Shown: positions 15,521-23,320 of the stretch, piece after piece
Layout of the letters: each line of letters starts with the position of its first letter
Numbering within the stretch: the stretch's first letter is position 1
Source: Ferruginibacter sp.
GTDB lineage: Bacteria; Bacteroidota; Bacteroidia; Chitinophagales; Chitinophagaceae
Direction: 5' to 3'
Assembly (NCBI RefSeq): GCF_028288465.1
Contig: NZ_JAQBNR010000029.1
Coordinates: forward strand, 1 to 34,075
DNA length: 34,075 nucleotides
The notes under the pieces: generated by a model
Database searches by the model: none
What the model saw: only the letters and a program-made list of their open reading frames with translations
What the model was told of the DNA's origin: nothing
Program-made: the position numbers and the translations under genes

Positions 15521-15874
15521 TTAAACAATTCTGCAGGGAACTTCCAGGTCTTCACTCAAATAATAACTGGCGCAAATGCGATGGTACCCATCGGCTATAA
15601 TCAACTTGCCGTCGCTCCTCACTAGTAAAAGGGGCGACAACTTTTTGCCGTTTTTAAATTTTTCCAGGTTGGCTGTTACATGGATATTTTCTTTAGGCAA
15701 AAGCGGAAGTTCGCTGGCTCTTAAAATATCCTTTGCTTTTTTGTTTTTTGTTTTTACTTTTTTTAATTCCTCCACTAACGCGGTCGCTTCCTTTAGTGGC
15801 ATTAACAATTCCAGGTAATCAATTGCTGCCGGAAAATCATGAGCCTCGGGATTCGCCAACCAAATTTTACTCAT
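15521..15874 (-). CDS. Small ParB/sulfiredoxin-fold protein
   Basis: 117 residues. The C-terminal half, LSPLLLVRSDGKLIIADGYH followed by RICASYYL, is the core of the ParB-like/Srx superfamily, with DGYHR at 95-99 in the place of the nucleotide-binding GxxR motif of ParB. There is no helix-turn-helix or partition-type C-terminal domain, and no parA nearby, so a plasmid/chromosome partition role is unlikely. The N-terminal half is helical and Lys-rich. It follows the MgtC/SapB gene by 29 bases on the same strand, so the two may be co-transcribed. Function unknown. Confidence 0.75.
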   Translation of the reverse strand: MSKIWLANPEAHDFPAAIDYLELLMPLKEATALVEELKKVKTKNKKAKDILRASELPLLPKENIHVTANLEKFKNGKKLSPLLLVRSDGKLIIADGYHRICASYYLSEDLEVPCRIV

Positions 15875-15903
15875 AAAAAAAGATAAAAATTAAACAATCA
15901 AAA

Positions 15904-16536
15904 TTAAAAATCAAGTTCTTTAATGGCCGGGTCTTTTAATAAAATGTTAATCAGGTTTTCGTGACTGGCTTTGCTGCCGGTTAGCTTCCAGTGGCCGGTG
16001 ATATTTTGTTGGGATAAGGTTTGTGTTCCCCTGATGACATTCAGGTGCGCCGTTCTGAAAATCTTTTCGTAAGCTTCCAGCGTATCGGCTGTATAGGCAC
16101 ATACAATACGGTAGTCGCGGGTGGTGCTGCGGGTATCAATATAATGTTCTGCAAATACCAGCAGCGATAATACGCACAACACTGCTGATGCACCAATAAA
16201 AGCCAGAAAAATATATCCGGCTCCAACGCTCATACCCAGTGCCGCACATACCCAAATAGTGGTGGCAGTAGTTAATCCGTTGATGCGGTTATCATCTTTA
16301 AAAATGGCACCTGCCCCTAAAAAGCCAATACCGGTAATAATGTTGGCGGCCAGCCTGTCAGGATTAGCCGTGCCGATTTTAAGCGACAGCATCGTGAAAA
16401 TGCAGGAGCCTACAGATACCAGCATCAGTGTACGCAACCCTGCCGGCTTGCTGCGATATTCTCTTTCAATACCAATTAACAGACCTACCAGCATGGACAT
16501 AATTATTTTTAAAACATCGTCGTAATACAATTCCAT
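15904..16536 (-). CDS. MgtC/SapB family membrane protein
   Basis: 210 residues. The N-terminal ~140 residues form the MgtC domain: IIMSMLVGLLIGIEREYRSK, GLRTLMLVSVGSC, then NIITGIGFLGAGAIFKDD and GLTTATTIWVCAALGMSVG, all strongly conserved in the family, with four or more membrane segments. The last ~70 residues form a soluble domain resembling the ACT-like tail of MgtC. MgtC proteins are associated with low-magnesium growth and inhibition of F-type ATP synthase in some bacteria; in other phyla the role is not defined. Start ATG at 16536 gives the normal N-terminus. Confidence 0.93.
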   Translation of the reverse strand: MELYYDDVLKIIMSMLVGLLIGIEREYRSKPAGLRTLMLVSVGSCIFTMLSLKIGTANPDRLAANIITGIGFLGAGAIFKDDNRINGLTTATTIWVCAALGMSVGAGYIFLAFIGASAVLCVLSLLVFAEHYIDTRSTTRDYRIVCAYTADTLEAYEKIFRTAHLNVIRGTQTLSQQNITGHWKLTGSKASHENLINILLKDPAIKELDF

Positions 16537-16628
16537 AAAGCGGTTTTAAAGTTTAAATGTAATTATTATTTACAGCATTTAACTCAACTATCCAATGGTT
16601 AAACAAGAGCTTGTTTTAAAATGCTAGA

Positions 16629-16642
16629 CCGCCTGCAGGCAG
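16629..16642. repeat. Short GC palindrome in an AT-rich intergenic region
   Basis: CCGCCTGCAGGCAG contains the perfect 10-base palindrome GCCTGCAGGC (16631-16640). It lies between the divergent MgtC gene and the 94-residue gene, and stands out in base composition, as does the palindrome at 10214-10241. Confidence 0.45.
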
Positions 16643-16728
16643 AAAAAAGAAGAGCTTGTCGAAAATTGGTAACATACAAGCAAACGGTAAATGCTTTAAT
16701 TTTATAATTATAACTTCGGATTGAAAAT

Positions 16729-17013
16729 ATGACAGCAGCGATATTTAAACTGAGTACCAACTTAAACGAACCGTCACCCGATATGTCAGCCTATTTACAG
16801 GCCTTGTGGTATGATGCCAAAGGCAATTGGGAAAAAGCCCATACATTAATACAGGATATAGAAGATAAAAATGCCGCATGGATCCACGCGTACCTGCACA
16901 GAAAGGAGGGCGACAATTGGAATGCAGACTATTGGTACCGTCGTGCTGGTAAAAGCAGGCCAGTTGTAGATTTAGATACAGAATGGGCAACTATTGTGAG
17001 CGCTTTTTTATAG
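16729..17013 (+). CDS. Conserved hypothetical protein, TPR-like
   Basis: 94 residues, soluble, rich in Trp and Tyr. The pattern ALWYDAKGNWEKAHTLIQDI then AAWIHAYLHRKEGDNWNADY resembles one and a half tetratricopeptide-like helical hairpins, and WYRRAGKSRP follows. I recall closely similar small proteins annotated only as hypothetical in several phyla. No catalytic motif is visible. The gene is convergent with its right neighbour, with 28 bases between. A TAACTTCG sequence about 18 bases before the ATG resembles a degenerate -7 element. Confidence 0.75.
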   Translation: MTAAIFKLSTNLNEPSPDMSAYLQALWYDAKGNWEKAHTLIQDIEDKNAAWIHAYLHRKEGDNWNADYWYRRAGKSRPVVDLDTEWATIVSAFL

Positions 17014-17041
17014 CTGGTTGAATTGTATACCGATAGTGATG

Positions 17042-17434
17042 TTATTCATTCAGCAGCAATAATATCGGATCAAGGTCGTACCTATTTTCATCAAATGCAA
17101 CCAGTGTTTTATTTTCAAGCGCAGTACCCAATTTACGGAGGTCGAATTTTTCTTTAAACTTCATGTAGCAGTTGGCTACCATCGTACGCAATTCGTTTTT
17201 ATCAATTACGTCTCCCGGGTCTATTACGTAAGTATCACCAGCAACATATTCCAGCAGCGTTTGTTTTTCAAAAATAAATTCGCAGGTAAACCTGCAGGCC
17301 AGGCCCTTTTTTTCAGCCGTTCTTTTTTTCATTACGTCCAGTGTAATCAAGCTGGTCAATTCACCTGTATCCAGTGACTTCAGCGGCGGTTGGTACAACC
17401 ATTTGTTAACGATGAGTTCTGTTTGTTCTATCAT
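17042..17434 (-). CDS. Hypothetical protein (130 aa)
   Basis: 130 residues, soluble, no signal peptide or membrane segment. The middle reads as alternating strands (CRFTCEFIFEKQ, LLEYVAGDTYVIDPGDVID) followed by a helix (ELRTMVANCYMKFKEKFDLR). The strand-then-helix layout loosely recalls SecB-type folds, but I see no decisive motif and do not assign it. It is a plausible gene because of its even codon use and ATG start in a compact region. Confidence 0.65.
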   Translation of the reverse strand: MIEQTELIVNKWLYQPPLKSLDTGELTSLITLDVMKKRTAEKKGLACRFTCEFIFEKQTLLEYVAGDTYVIDPGDVIDKNELRTMVANCYMKFKEKFDLRKLGTALENKTLVAFDENRYDLDPILLLLNE

Positions 17435-17493
17435 AACTGGTTTAAAATTGTGTGTATGCGTTAATGCTACTGTAAAATACTTATGCGGGATGG

Positions 17494-17982
17494 TTATGGT
17501 GCTTTAAAATCCTGGTTGGTAAAAGGTGGATTCACCGGTATTGTAATCACATTAAATTCATGCGCAGTGCTGCGGTGACAGTTATTGCAGGTGGCTGTAA
17601 GCAATAAATAACCACTTTTAAATTGTGCCATATTTTTTTGCTCTATGGCTCTGTTTAAACTATCAATTGCCCCATCCAGCATCCCTATACTTTTCGATTC
17701 TGGCCTGTCAGTACAATATTGCTGAATGCCGGCCAGCGCTTCTTCTATTTCCTTAATTTCAAAGTCGGCCAACTTCCAGTTTTGGTTTTTGCCGGCAAAC
17801 CAAAGCTTGGCATGATGCACTTGTATGCCCGACATAAATTCACCAAATCCAGGTTTATAAGTTGCTGCCAACTGGTATTGCAGGCTATCCACTTTTTGTT
17901 GCAACGCCAGGTTATTGCCAGGCTGCCGGCAGGAAAATAGTGTAATGATAAAAATGAGTGCTGTGATTATCGTAAGCTTCAT
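17494..17982 (-). CDS. Lipoprotein with a c-type haem motif (cytochrome c'-like)
   Basis: 162 residues from ATG at 17982 (MKLTIITALIF); an upstream GTG/ATG frame to 18012 adds ten residues and is less likely. Residues 1-17 are a lipoprotein signal ending in LFSC, with Cys18 as the lipid anchor. Near the C-terminus CNNCH (132-136) is a CxxCH haem-attachment motif. The body is helical (FGEFMSGIQVHHAKLWFAG; LADFEIKEIEEALAGIQQY), consistent with a four-helix bundle like cytochrome c'. Probably a monohaem protein on the periplasmic face of a membrane. Electron partners are not evident nearby. Confidence 0.75.
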   Translation of the reverse strand: MKLTIITALIFIITLFSCRQPGNNLALQQKVDSLQYQLAATYKPGFGEFMSGIQVHHAKLWFAGKNQNWKLADFEIKEIEEALAGIQQYCTDRPESKSIGMLDGAIDSLNRAIEQKNMAQFKSGYLLLTATCNNCHRSTAHEFNVITIPVNPPFTNQDFKAP

Positions 17983-18249
17983 AATGCCTTTGGTAGTTAA
18001 CTGAAAAACCAAATAAAGTTAGCGCAATGTTTAATTGTAACAGGTAACTATTTTCTTCTGCTTACCATCTAAAACTAAAGTCTGTGTCGTGTTTTAGATA
18101 ATGTATGTAATGATAAGTGGCAGGTTAATTAATTTAATGCGTTCTAAAGGCAGGAAAGCTATACGATGAAAATTTTACATACATTAAGAAATAAAACATG
18201 GAATAGAATTTGTCTTACTGTCGCAAATAAACCTCTTAAACACTCATTT

Positions 18250-19059
18250 ATGAAAACTTCATTCACAAGAACGCTTATGGTTTTTACGGTACTGTTTATC
18301 ACTTCCGTACTTATTTTTTCGTGTAATAAAAACAGCAATAATTCCAGCGACCAACCCCGCTTACAACTAACACTATCTGATAACCCTCCAGTGGGTATCA
18401 AGGAAGTATGGGTTGATATAAAGCAGGTGGAAATAATTGTTGGTGACAGTGCCCGTCCGGTGATACTGGATGGCGTACATGCAGGGGTGTACAACTTGCT
18501 TGAATTAACGGGCGGCAAGGATACCTTGCTGGCCGACGCATTGATTCCAGCTGGCACAATCAGCCAGATCCGGCTTATACTGGGCGATAATAATTATATC
18601 GTTAGTCCTGCGGGTGATAAGATTATGTTGAAAACCCCGAGTGCACAGCAGTCGGGGTTAAAGGTGCAGTTGCACCAGGATGTAACAGGAGGCGTGTTAT
18701 ACCGGCTGGCACTGGATTTTGATGTGGCACGCTCCATTGTATTTGCCGGCAACAGCAGCAATGTTATTTTAAAGCCGGTACTTCGGGTACTGTCTTTTGT
18801 TCCGTCAGGCGGCAATATCAGCGGCGCAGTACTTCCGGATTCGGTGGTAACATCAGTGATCGCCATTCGTGGGACTGATACGATTGCTTCCGCCTTCACC
18901 AATCCATCCAACGGAGGGTACTTACTGAAAGACGTTCCGGCGGGTAATTACACGTTGTCTTTTATGCCTACAGACACTACTTATAAAACGGTACAAAAAA
19001 ACGCATTGGTTGTGTTAGGACAAACGACCATAGTTGATACGGTTCAATTGCAACATTGA
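18250..19059 (+). CDS. DUF4382 lipoprotein with a carboxypeptidase-regulatory-like C-terminal domain
   Basis: 269 residues from ATG at 18250; the frame extends to 18166 but the signal peptide begins at 18250. MVFTVLFITSVLIFSC is a lipoprotein signal with the lipid-anchor Cys near residue 25, followed by an Asn/Ser-rich tether. The DUF4382 domain spans about 33-190: RLQLTLSDNPPVGIKEVWVD, then VYNLLELTGGKDTLLADALI. The last ~70 residues (ISGAVLPDSVVTSVIAIRGT ... GNYTLSF) form a beta-sandwich of the carboxypeptidase regulatory type. Likely outer-membrane associated; no known biochemical role. Confidence 0.88.
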   Translation: MKTSFTRTLMVFTVLFITSVLIFSCNKNSNNSSDQPRLQLTLSDNPPVGIKEVWVDIKQVEIIVGDSARPVILDGVHAGVYNLLELTGGKDTLLADALIPAGTISQIRLILGDNNYIVSPAGDKIMLKTPSAQQSGLKVQLHQDVTGGVLYRLALDFDVARSIVFAGNSSNVILKPVLRVLSFVPSGGNISGAVLPDSVVTSVIAIRGTDTIASAFTNPSNGGYLLKDVPAGNYTLSFMPTDTTYKTVQKNALVVLGQTTIVDTVQLQH

Positions 19060-19081
19060 GCCACCTGGTTAACTAAAAAAA

Positions 19082-19112
19082 TGGCCGTCTCTTTAGTGAG
19101 GGACGGCTATTT
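19082..19112 (+). terminator. Intrinsic terminator after the DUF4382 gene
   Basis: GCCGTC (19084-19089) pairs with GACGGC (19102-19107) around a 12-base loop, followed by a T-rich stretch, about 25 bases after the stop. Confidence 0.7.
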
Positions 19113-19243
19113 TATTGATGCTGTAGAACCACATCACAAATCATTTTAGGATTTATGTTGTAAAATGTTTCAAGTATTGTGCTGATGAAATTATAAAAGC
19201 CACCGGACAGGGGAGAGAAGTGAGCCTGTTGAGCAAGTACCAT

Positions 19244-19277
19244 AAAAAAAGGGCCTCAATATTTTACATTGAAACCC
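19244..19277 (-). terminator. Intrinsic terminator of the surface-protein cluster
   Basis: GGGCCTCAAT (19251-19260) pairs with ATTGAAACCC (19268-19277), with a two-base mismatch inside the stem. On the minus strand it ends in seven T. It lies about 20 bases after the last gene of the minus-strand cluster. Confidence 0.78.
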
Positions 19278-19297
19278 TCGCAATAAATAACGTATTT

Positions 19298-19669
19298 TTA
19301 GTACTGACTTCCGTTCTTATTTCTTTTGTTCAGCGATTGACTGCTGAATTGTGCCATTGTTATTGTATTGCTGGGCAATAGTTTTCGCTTCTGTTCGGGG
19401 CTCAGATTGTTATTCGGATGATCCTCAGAACGGATATTGCTTTTTTGTGACATCATCGACAGCTCCCGGGAGGATTTTTGGCTCGTCAACCCTGGTTTTG
19501 CCAAAGCTGCCGCACCTGGTGCGGTTTGCTTTTTATCTAATGCGGCCTGGACTTTCTGGGAGTAGAAAGACTGGATGGGTTTATCGCTCGCCAGTCTTTT
19601 TTGTGCGAAACTGCAGTTAGCCCAAACAACCAATATCGCTACTATACAAACAGATTTGTTTCTTTTCAT
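19298..19669 (-). CDS. Small secreted hypothetical protein
   Basis: 123 residues. Residues 1-22 are a signal peptide (CIVAILVVWANCSFAQ). The mature part is polar, Gln/Ser/Lys/Asn-rich and without predicted globular features, for example KVQAALDKKQTAPGAAALAK and RSEDHPNNNLSPEQKRK. It begins only 6 bases after the stop of the 994-residue repeat protein and is last before a terminator, so it is almost certainly co-transcribed with it. I recognise no family. It may be a small exported partner of the repeat protein; that is inference from position. Confidence 0.7.
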   Translation of the reverse strand: MKRNKSVCIVAILVVWANCSFAQKRLASDKPIQSFYSQKVQAALDKKQTAPGAAALAKPGLTSQKSSRELSMMSQKSNIRSEDHPNNNLSPEQKRKLLPSNTITMAQFSSQSLNKRNKNGSQY

Positions 19670-19675
19670 CTAAAA

Positions 19676-22660
19676 TTATTTTACACTTACCAAAACATTG
19701 ATACTGCCAACACTATTACTATTGAAATCCTGTAGTGCTTTTCCTAAAACCTGCCCTACTTTTACTTTTTCAGGATCACCTTTCATAGCAACTCCGGCAA
19801 GGCTTGACGTTACAATAAAGTCTCCTCTTTTAATACGGCCGCCTTCCAGGCAAACCTTGGTTGGAAGTACACCAATTACGCCCATTGGTACCATATTTTT
19901 TAAGCTGTTTTTTTCCGCATTTTTTTCTGTTAATGACAATCCTGGTTTGGTTGCATATACGCCTGAAATAAGATTGGAATAAGGTGTAGTTGATTTTTCA
20001 ACAGTACGGTCTGTTTGCTGCGAAATAACCAATACATCACCCGGCTCGTACTGATTGATGTTGCCTTCTATATCGAAATATTCGGCCACATCGGCGCCAC
20101 CTACCTGCGTACCTCCGTTAAAGAAACCTTTACCGGTTTCATCTATGCGGGCAACGTTGGCTCCATCGGCAACAAATACTGCTGTGTTTCCGGTTTGGTT
20201 TCCTTCCAGTTCCGCTACCAGTGCAGTTCCGTTGGCGGTACCGTTGCTATTTGCAAGTGCCAGTATTGCTACGCCGTTATCTGCACTGTTAATTCCTTTC
20301 ACGCCCGCATATTTACCATCATTTCTTCCAATTACACCGCTGCCAAAGTCACTAACTGTATAACCCAGAATAGCGTCACCGCCGCTGTTGTTAATACCCA
20401 TTAAGGCAAGGCCTCCCGCGTCATTTGCAATGCCGAGCATACCATTACCGAAAGTGGCCACACTGGTGAGACCATTGCCATATCCCTGGTTTGTTAAAAA
20501 CAAAGCATCGCTTGAGCTGGATGAATTTGAAATATCAAACTGGGCTGCGGTTCCATTAGTACTGGTAGCAAAAAGACCTGTTCCGGAATTGCTGGATGCG
20601 TAAACACCGATTCCTGAACTGGCCTGGCCATTCACACCCTCTCCGGATTTGGACGTGCCATATACACCTTTGCCACTGCCACCGTGCGATCCCCAGACAC
20701 CCATGCTTTTTGCACTGGTGCTATAGGTAATACCGCGAACGCCCGCTGACGAATCGCCCGCAGCAGTAGCGCTGATCTTACCAAGTATTCCGATCACTTT
20801 AGGAGCGGCCGAACTGTTTACACCTTCCAGCGCAGTTGCTAAACCACTGTTGGTAACAGAAAATAAATTAGCAGCATTGCTTCCGGTAAAGCTGTATGGT
20901 AAGGTAAATGCACCCGCGTCATCTGCTCCCGGGGCCCATGATGTTCCGTCATATTTTAATACCTGACCTAAGGCTGGAGCAGTATTGCTGATGGTATTTC
21001 CCTGTAATTTTATTACGGCCGGGTTAGGGTAGGTACCGCTAAGATCTCCGCCGGCAGCGCCATTTGGAGGTAAGCTGGCCGGCAAAACACCCGCTGCCAG
21101 TTTGTTTAAGGTAATTGCACCGTCGGCAATTTTAGTGCTGGTGACAGCATCCGCATTTATTACCGGATTGGGATAGGTACCGCTAAGATCGCCACCTGCA
21201 GTCCCTGAGGGAGGCAGTGTCAGGGGAAGAATACCGCTTGCTAATTTAGCGGCAGTAATTGATCCATCTGCAATTTTAGTTGTGCCAACAGCACCTGCTG
21301 CAATTGTTGGAGCAGGATAGGTACCTGTAAGATCACCGCCTGCACTTCCCGAAGGCGGTAAAGTGGTTGGTAAAACGCCTGCTGCCAGTTTTGATAAGCC
21401 AACAGCACCGTCTGCAATTTTATTATTTGTGATGGCATCCGCATTGATTACCGGGTTGGGATATGTTCCGCTGAGATCACCACCCGCATTACCTGTTGGA
21501 GGTAATGTTGCAGGAACAGCACCTGGAGCTAATTTAGCAGCAGTAACAGATCCGTCTGCAATTTTAGTTGTTGTAACAGCGTCGGTGTTTATTACCGGGT
21601 TGGGGTATGTTCCGCTAAGATCACCACCCGCATTGCCTGTTGGAGGCAACGCTGCAGGAATAGCACCTGGAGCTAATTTAGCAGCAGTAACAGATCCGTC
21701 TGCAATTTTTGTTGTACCCACCGCACCTGCTGCAATGGTTGGTGCAGGATAACTTCCTGTAAGATCACCCGCTGCAGTTCCTGATGGAGGTAAAGTAGTA
21801 GGCAAAACACCTGGTGCCAGTTTGGTTAAACTCACCGCACCGTCAGCTATTTTACTTGTTGTAATTGAATTTGCATTTACAACGGGATTAGGATATGTTC
21901 CGCTAAGATCACCGCCTGCACTACCCGATGGAGGCAAGGTTAATGGTAATGTGCCCGCTGCTAATTTGGCTCCCGTTACTGAACTGTCAGCAATTTTGCT
22001 TGTACCCACCGCACCGTCTGCAATTTTACCGTTAGTAACCGCATTTGCAGTAATAACCGGGTTTGGGTAAGCTCCGTTAAGATCGCCTCCTGCATTACCT
22101 GATGGAGGTAAAGAAGTTGGCAAAACGCCACTGGCCAGTTTAACGCCGGAAATACTACTGTCTTTTATCTGCGCAGCAGTAATGGCATTTGCAGCAACCG
22201 AAGGATTAGGATAGTTGCCCGTTAAACTTCCGCCCGCCTGGCCTACCGGTAATGCACTGGCTGCATAAAATGAATAGGGCACGCTAAGCAATTGGGCAGA
22301 ACCCATTTTTACAAAAGAACTGCCACCTTTTTGATCCATTTCCACTTCCAGGTATTTATCACCGCCACCGGCCCAGTTTACAGCTGCAAGTGTACCACTG
22401 TTGCTGGTGGCTCCTGTACCCCCAATACCGATGGTGAACATACCAAAAGTGTTTGTCTTAACCGTCCGGGTTTCAGTATATACAGTTGGGCCGCTTGCGC
22501 TACCATCATGAATATTCAGTCTTACAGATATAGACTGGTCAGGCAATACAATGCCAAAAGAATTTCGGGCTACCCCCTGGTAATTGATCTGGCCGGGTGC
22601 CTGTGCCAACAGCCCTGCTGATAACAACAAAGTACTGAGTAATGTGAAGAGTAATTTCAT
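19676..22660 (-). CDS. Large secreted tail-fibre-like repeat protein
   Basis: 994 residues from ATG at 22660; an ATG at 22681 adds seven residues before the signal peptide. Signal peptide 1-20 (STLLLSAGLLAQ). Residues ~21-135 form a domain often found at the start of such proteins (PGQINYQGVARNSFGIVLPD ... LLSVPYSFYA). Residues ~140-550 hold nine tandem units with GGDLSGTYPNPV, a KIADG segment and a KLAPGVLPxxLPPSG segment. Residues ~590-780 have Gly-rich GVxG repeats (GKGVYGTSKSGEGVNGQ). The end (~845-994) has GGADVAEYFDIEG, GDVLVI and ISGVYATKPG. It lacks a T9SS sorting domain. Probably a fibrous surface or adhesion protein; the ligand is unknown. Confidence 0.88.
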   Translation of the reverse strand: MKLLFTLLSTLLLSAGLLAQAPGQINYQGVARNSFGIVLPDQSISVRLNIHDGSASGPTVYTETRTVKTNTFGMFTIGIGGTGATSNSGTLAAVNWAGGGDKYLEVEMDQKGGSSFVKMGSAQLLSVPYSFYAASALPVGQAGGSLTGNYPNPSVAANAITAAQIKDSSISGVKLASGVLPTSLPPSGNAGGDLNGAYPNPVITANAVTNGKIADGAVGTSKIADSSVTGAKLAAGTLPLTLPPSGSAGGDLSGTYPNPVVNANSITTSKIADGAVSLTKLAPGVLPTTLPPSGTAAGDLTGSYPAPTIAAGAVGTTKIADGSVTAAKLAPGAIPAALPPTGNAGGDLSGTYPNPVINTDAVTTTKIADGSVTAAKLAPGAVPATLPPTGNAGGDLSGTYPNPVINADAITNNKIADGAVGLSKLAAGVLPTTLPPSGSAGGDLTGTYPAPTIAAGAVGTTKIADGSITAAKLASGILPLTLPPSGTAGGDLSGTYPNPVINADAVTSTKIADGAITLNKLAAGVLPASLPPNGAAGGDLSGTYPNPAVIKLQGNTISNTAPALGQVLKYDGTSWAPGADDAGAFTLPYSFTGSNAANLFSVTNSGLATALEGVNSSAAPKVIGILGKISATAAGDSSAGVRGITYSTSAKSMGVWGSHGGSGKGVYGTSKSGEGVNGQASSGIGVYASSNSGTGLFATSTNGTAAQFDISNSSSSSDALFLTNQGYGNGLTSVATFGNGMLGIANDAGGLALMGINNSGGDAILGYTVSDFGSGVIGRNDGKYAGVKGINSADNGVAILALANSNGTANGTALVAELEGNQTGNTAVFVADGANVARIDETGKGFFNGGTQVGGADVAEYFDIEGNINQYEPGDVLVISQQTDRTVEKSTTPYSNLISGVYATKPGLSLTEKNAEKNSLKNMVPMGVIGVLPTKVCLEGGRIKRGDFIVTSSLAGVAMKGDPEKVKVGQVLGKALQDFNSNSVGSINVLVSVK
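21010..22240 (-). repeat. Nine tandem ~135-bp coding repeats
   Basis: Within the 994-residue protein nine copies of a G-x-L-x-G-x-YP-x-P motif recur roughly every 45 codons. Two sub-types exist: YPNPVINADAVTxxKIADG and YPAPTIAAGAVGTTKIADG. The second copy is longer, with two KIAD segments. Neighbouring copies are nearly identical at DNA level around 21440-21740. Confidence 0.9.
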
Positions 22661-22686
22661 AATTGGATTTGAATTGGACATTAGTG

Positions 22687-23214
22687 TTATAATTTAACGA
22701 TTTTAAAAGAGCCACTTCTTAACTCTGATCCCTGGTATAATTGCAGTGTGATTTTAAGTATGTAGTTACCTGGCCTGAAGGCAGACATATTGATTTTTTG
22801 AAGCTGCGCATACCCATACATATAGAACGATCTTTTAACAAGGGGCTGGCCGAGTATATCATACAATTGCATGGTAACAGAACCTGTTTGATTTGTTTTT
22901 AAATCTACTTCCAATATATCACGGGTAGGGTTGGGCAGTATCCGCACTTCTTCCTGCTTTAACTCGGTATTGGCGATTGCCACATTGGCCGGGTCAGTAA
23001 TGGTTTGCAAAAACCCGTTGGTTAGGTTGTACAACATATCAGCAGATTGCATGGTATTTACAGCTGCCAGTTCTCCAATACTCCAATCGATACTAAAATG
23101 ACCTTGTTGGTAAGATCCGCCTGATGTATTGATTACCTGCTGTAGTGCAGACTGGCCAAAGCAGTGTGACCCTGAGGCAAATGTGAGGGCTAGTGCAATC
23201 AACTTACATTTCAT
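22687..23214 (-). CDS. T9SS type A sorting domain protein (175 aa)
   Basis: 175 residues. Signal peptide 1-20 (ALALTFASGSHCFGQ). After a short beta-rich stretch (GGSYQQGHFSIDWSIGELAA), the last ~80 residues are a type A T9SS C-terminal domain: VRILPNPTRDILEVDL, then VTMQLYDILGQPL and FRPGNYILKI ending in SFKIVKL. So it should cross the outer membrane by the type IX system. It lies 26 bases before the repeat protein on the same strand and shares its signal-free neighbourhood; very little of it lies outside the sorting domain, which suggests a small surface protein or adaptor. Confidence 0.88.
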   Translation of the reverse strand: MKCKLIALALTFASGSHCFGQSALQQVINTSGGSYQQGHFSIDWSIGELAAVNTMQSADMLYNLTNGFLQTITDPANVAIANTELKQEEVRILPNPTRDILEVDLKTNQTGSVTMQLYDILGQPLVKRSFYMYGYAQLQKINMSAFRPGNYILKITLQLYQGSELRSGSFKIVKL

Positions 23215-23320
23215 AAAGAGTTATTTATTGGGTAAACGCTAATATGTCAACTTTATTGAATGTAGATTATAATAATTATAATAAATCCAAAATATTATGC
23301 GGACAGTGGATGGCCCCGGG

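Noticed and set aside
15521..15874. Plasmid partition gene parB
   Set aside because: Only the small core fold is present; no helix-turn-helix, no parA, no parS-like repeats.
21010..22240. CRISPR-like array from regular spacing
   Set aside because: The repeats are in-frame coding units with conserved protein motifs and no constant short repeat with unique spacers.
20015..22621. Several plus-strand frames of 70-130 codons opposite the repeat protein
   Set aside because: They are antisense shadows of the tandem repeats; their apparent repeats mirror the real coding strand.
19676..22660. Prophage tail-fibre gene
   Set aside because: It has a signal peptide and sits among T9SS surface proteins; no phage structural genes are nearby.
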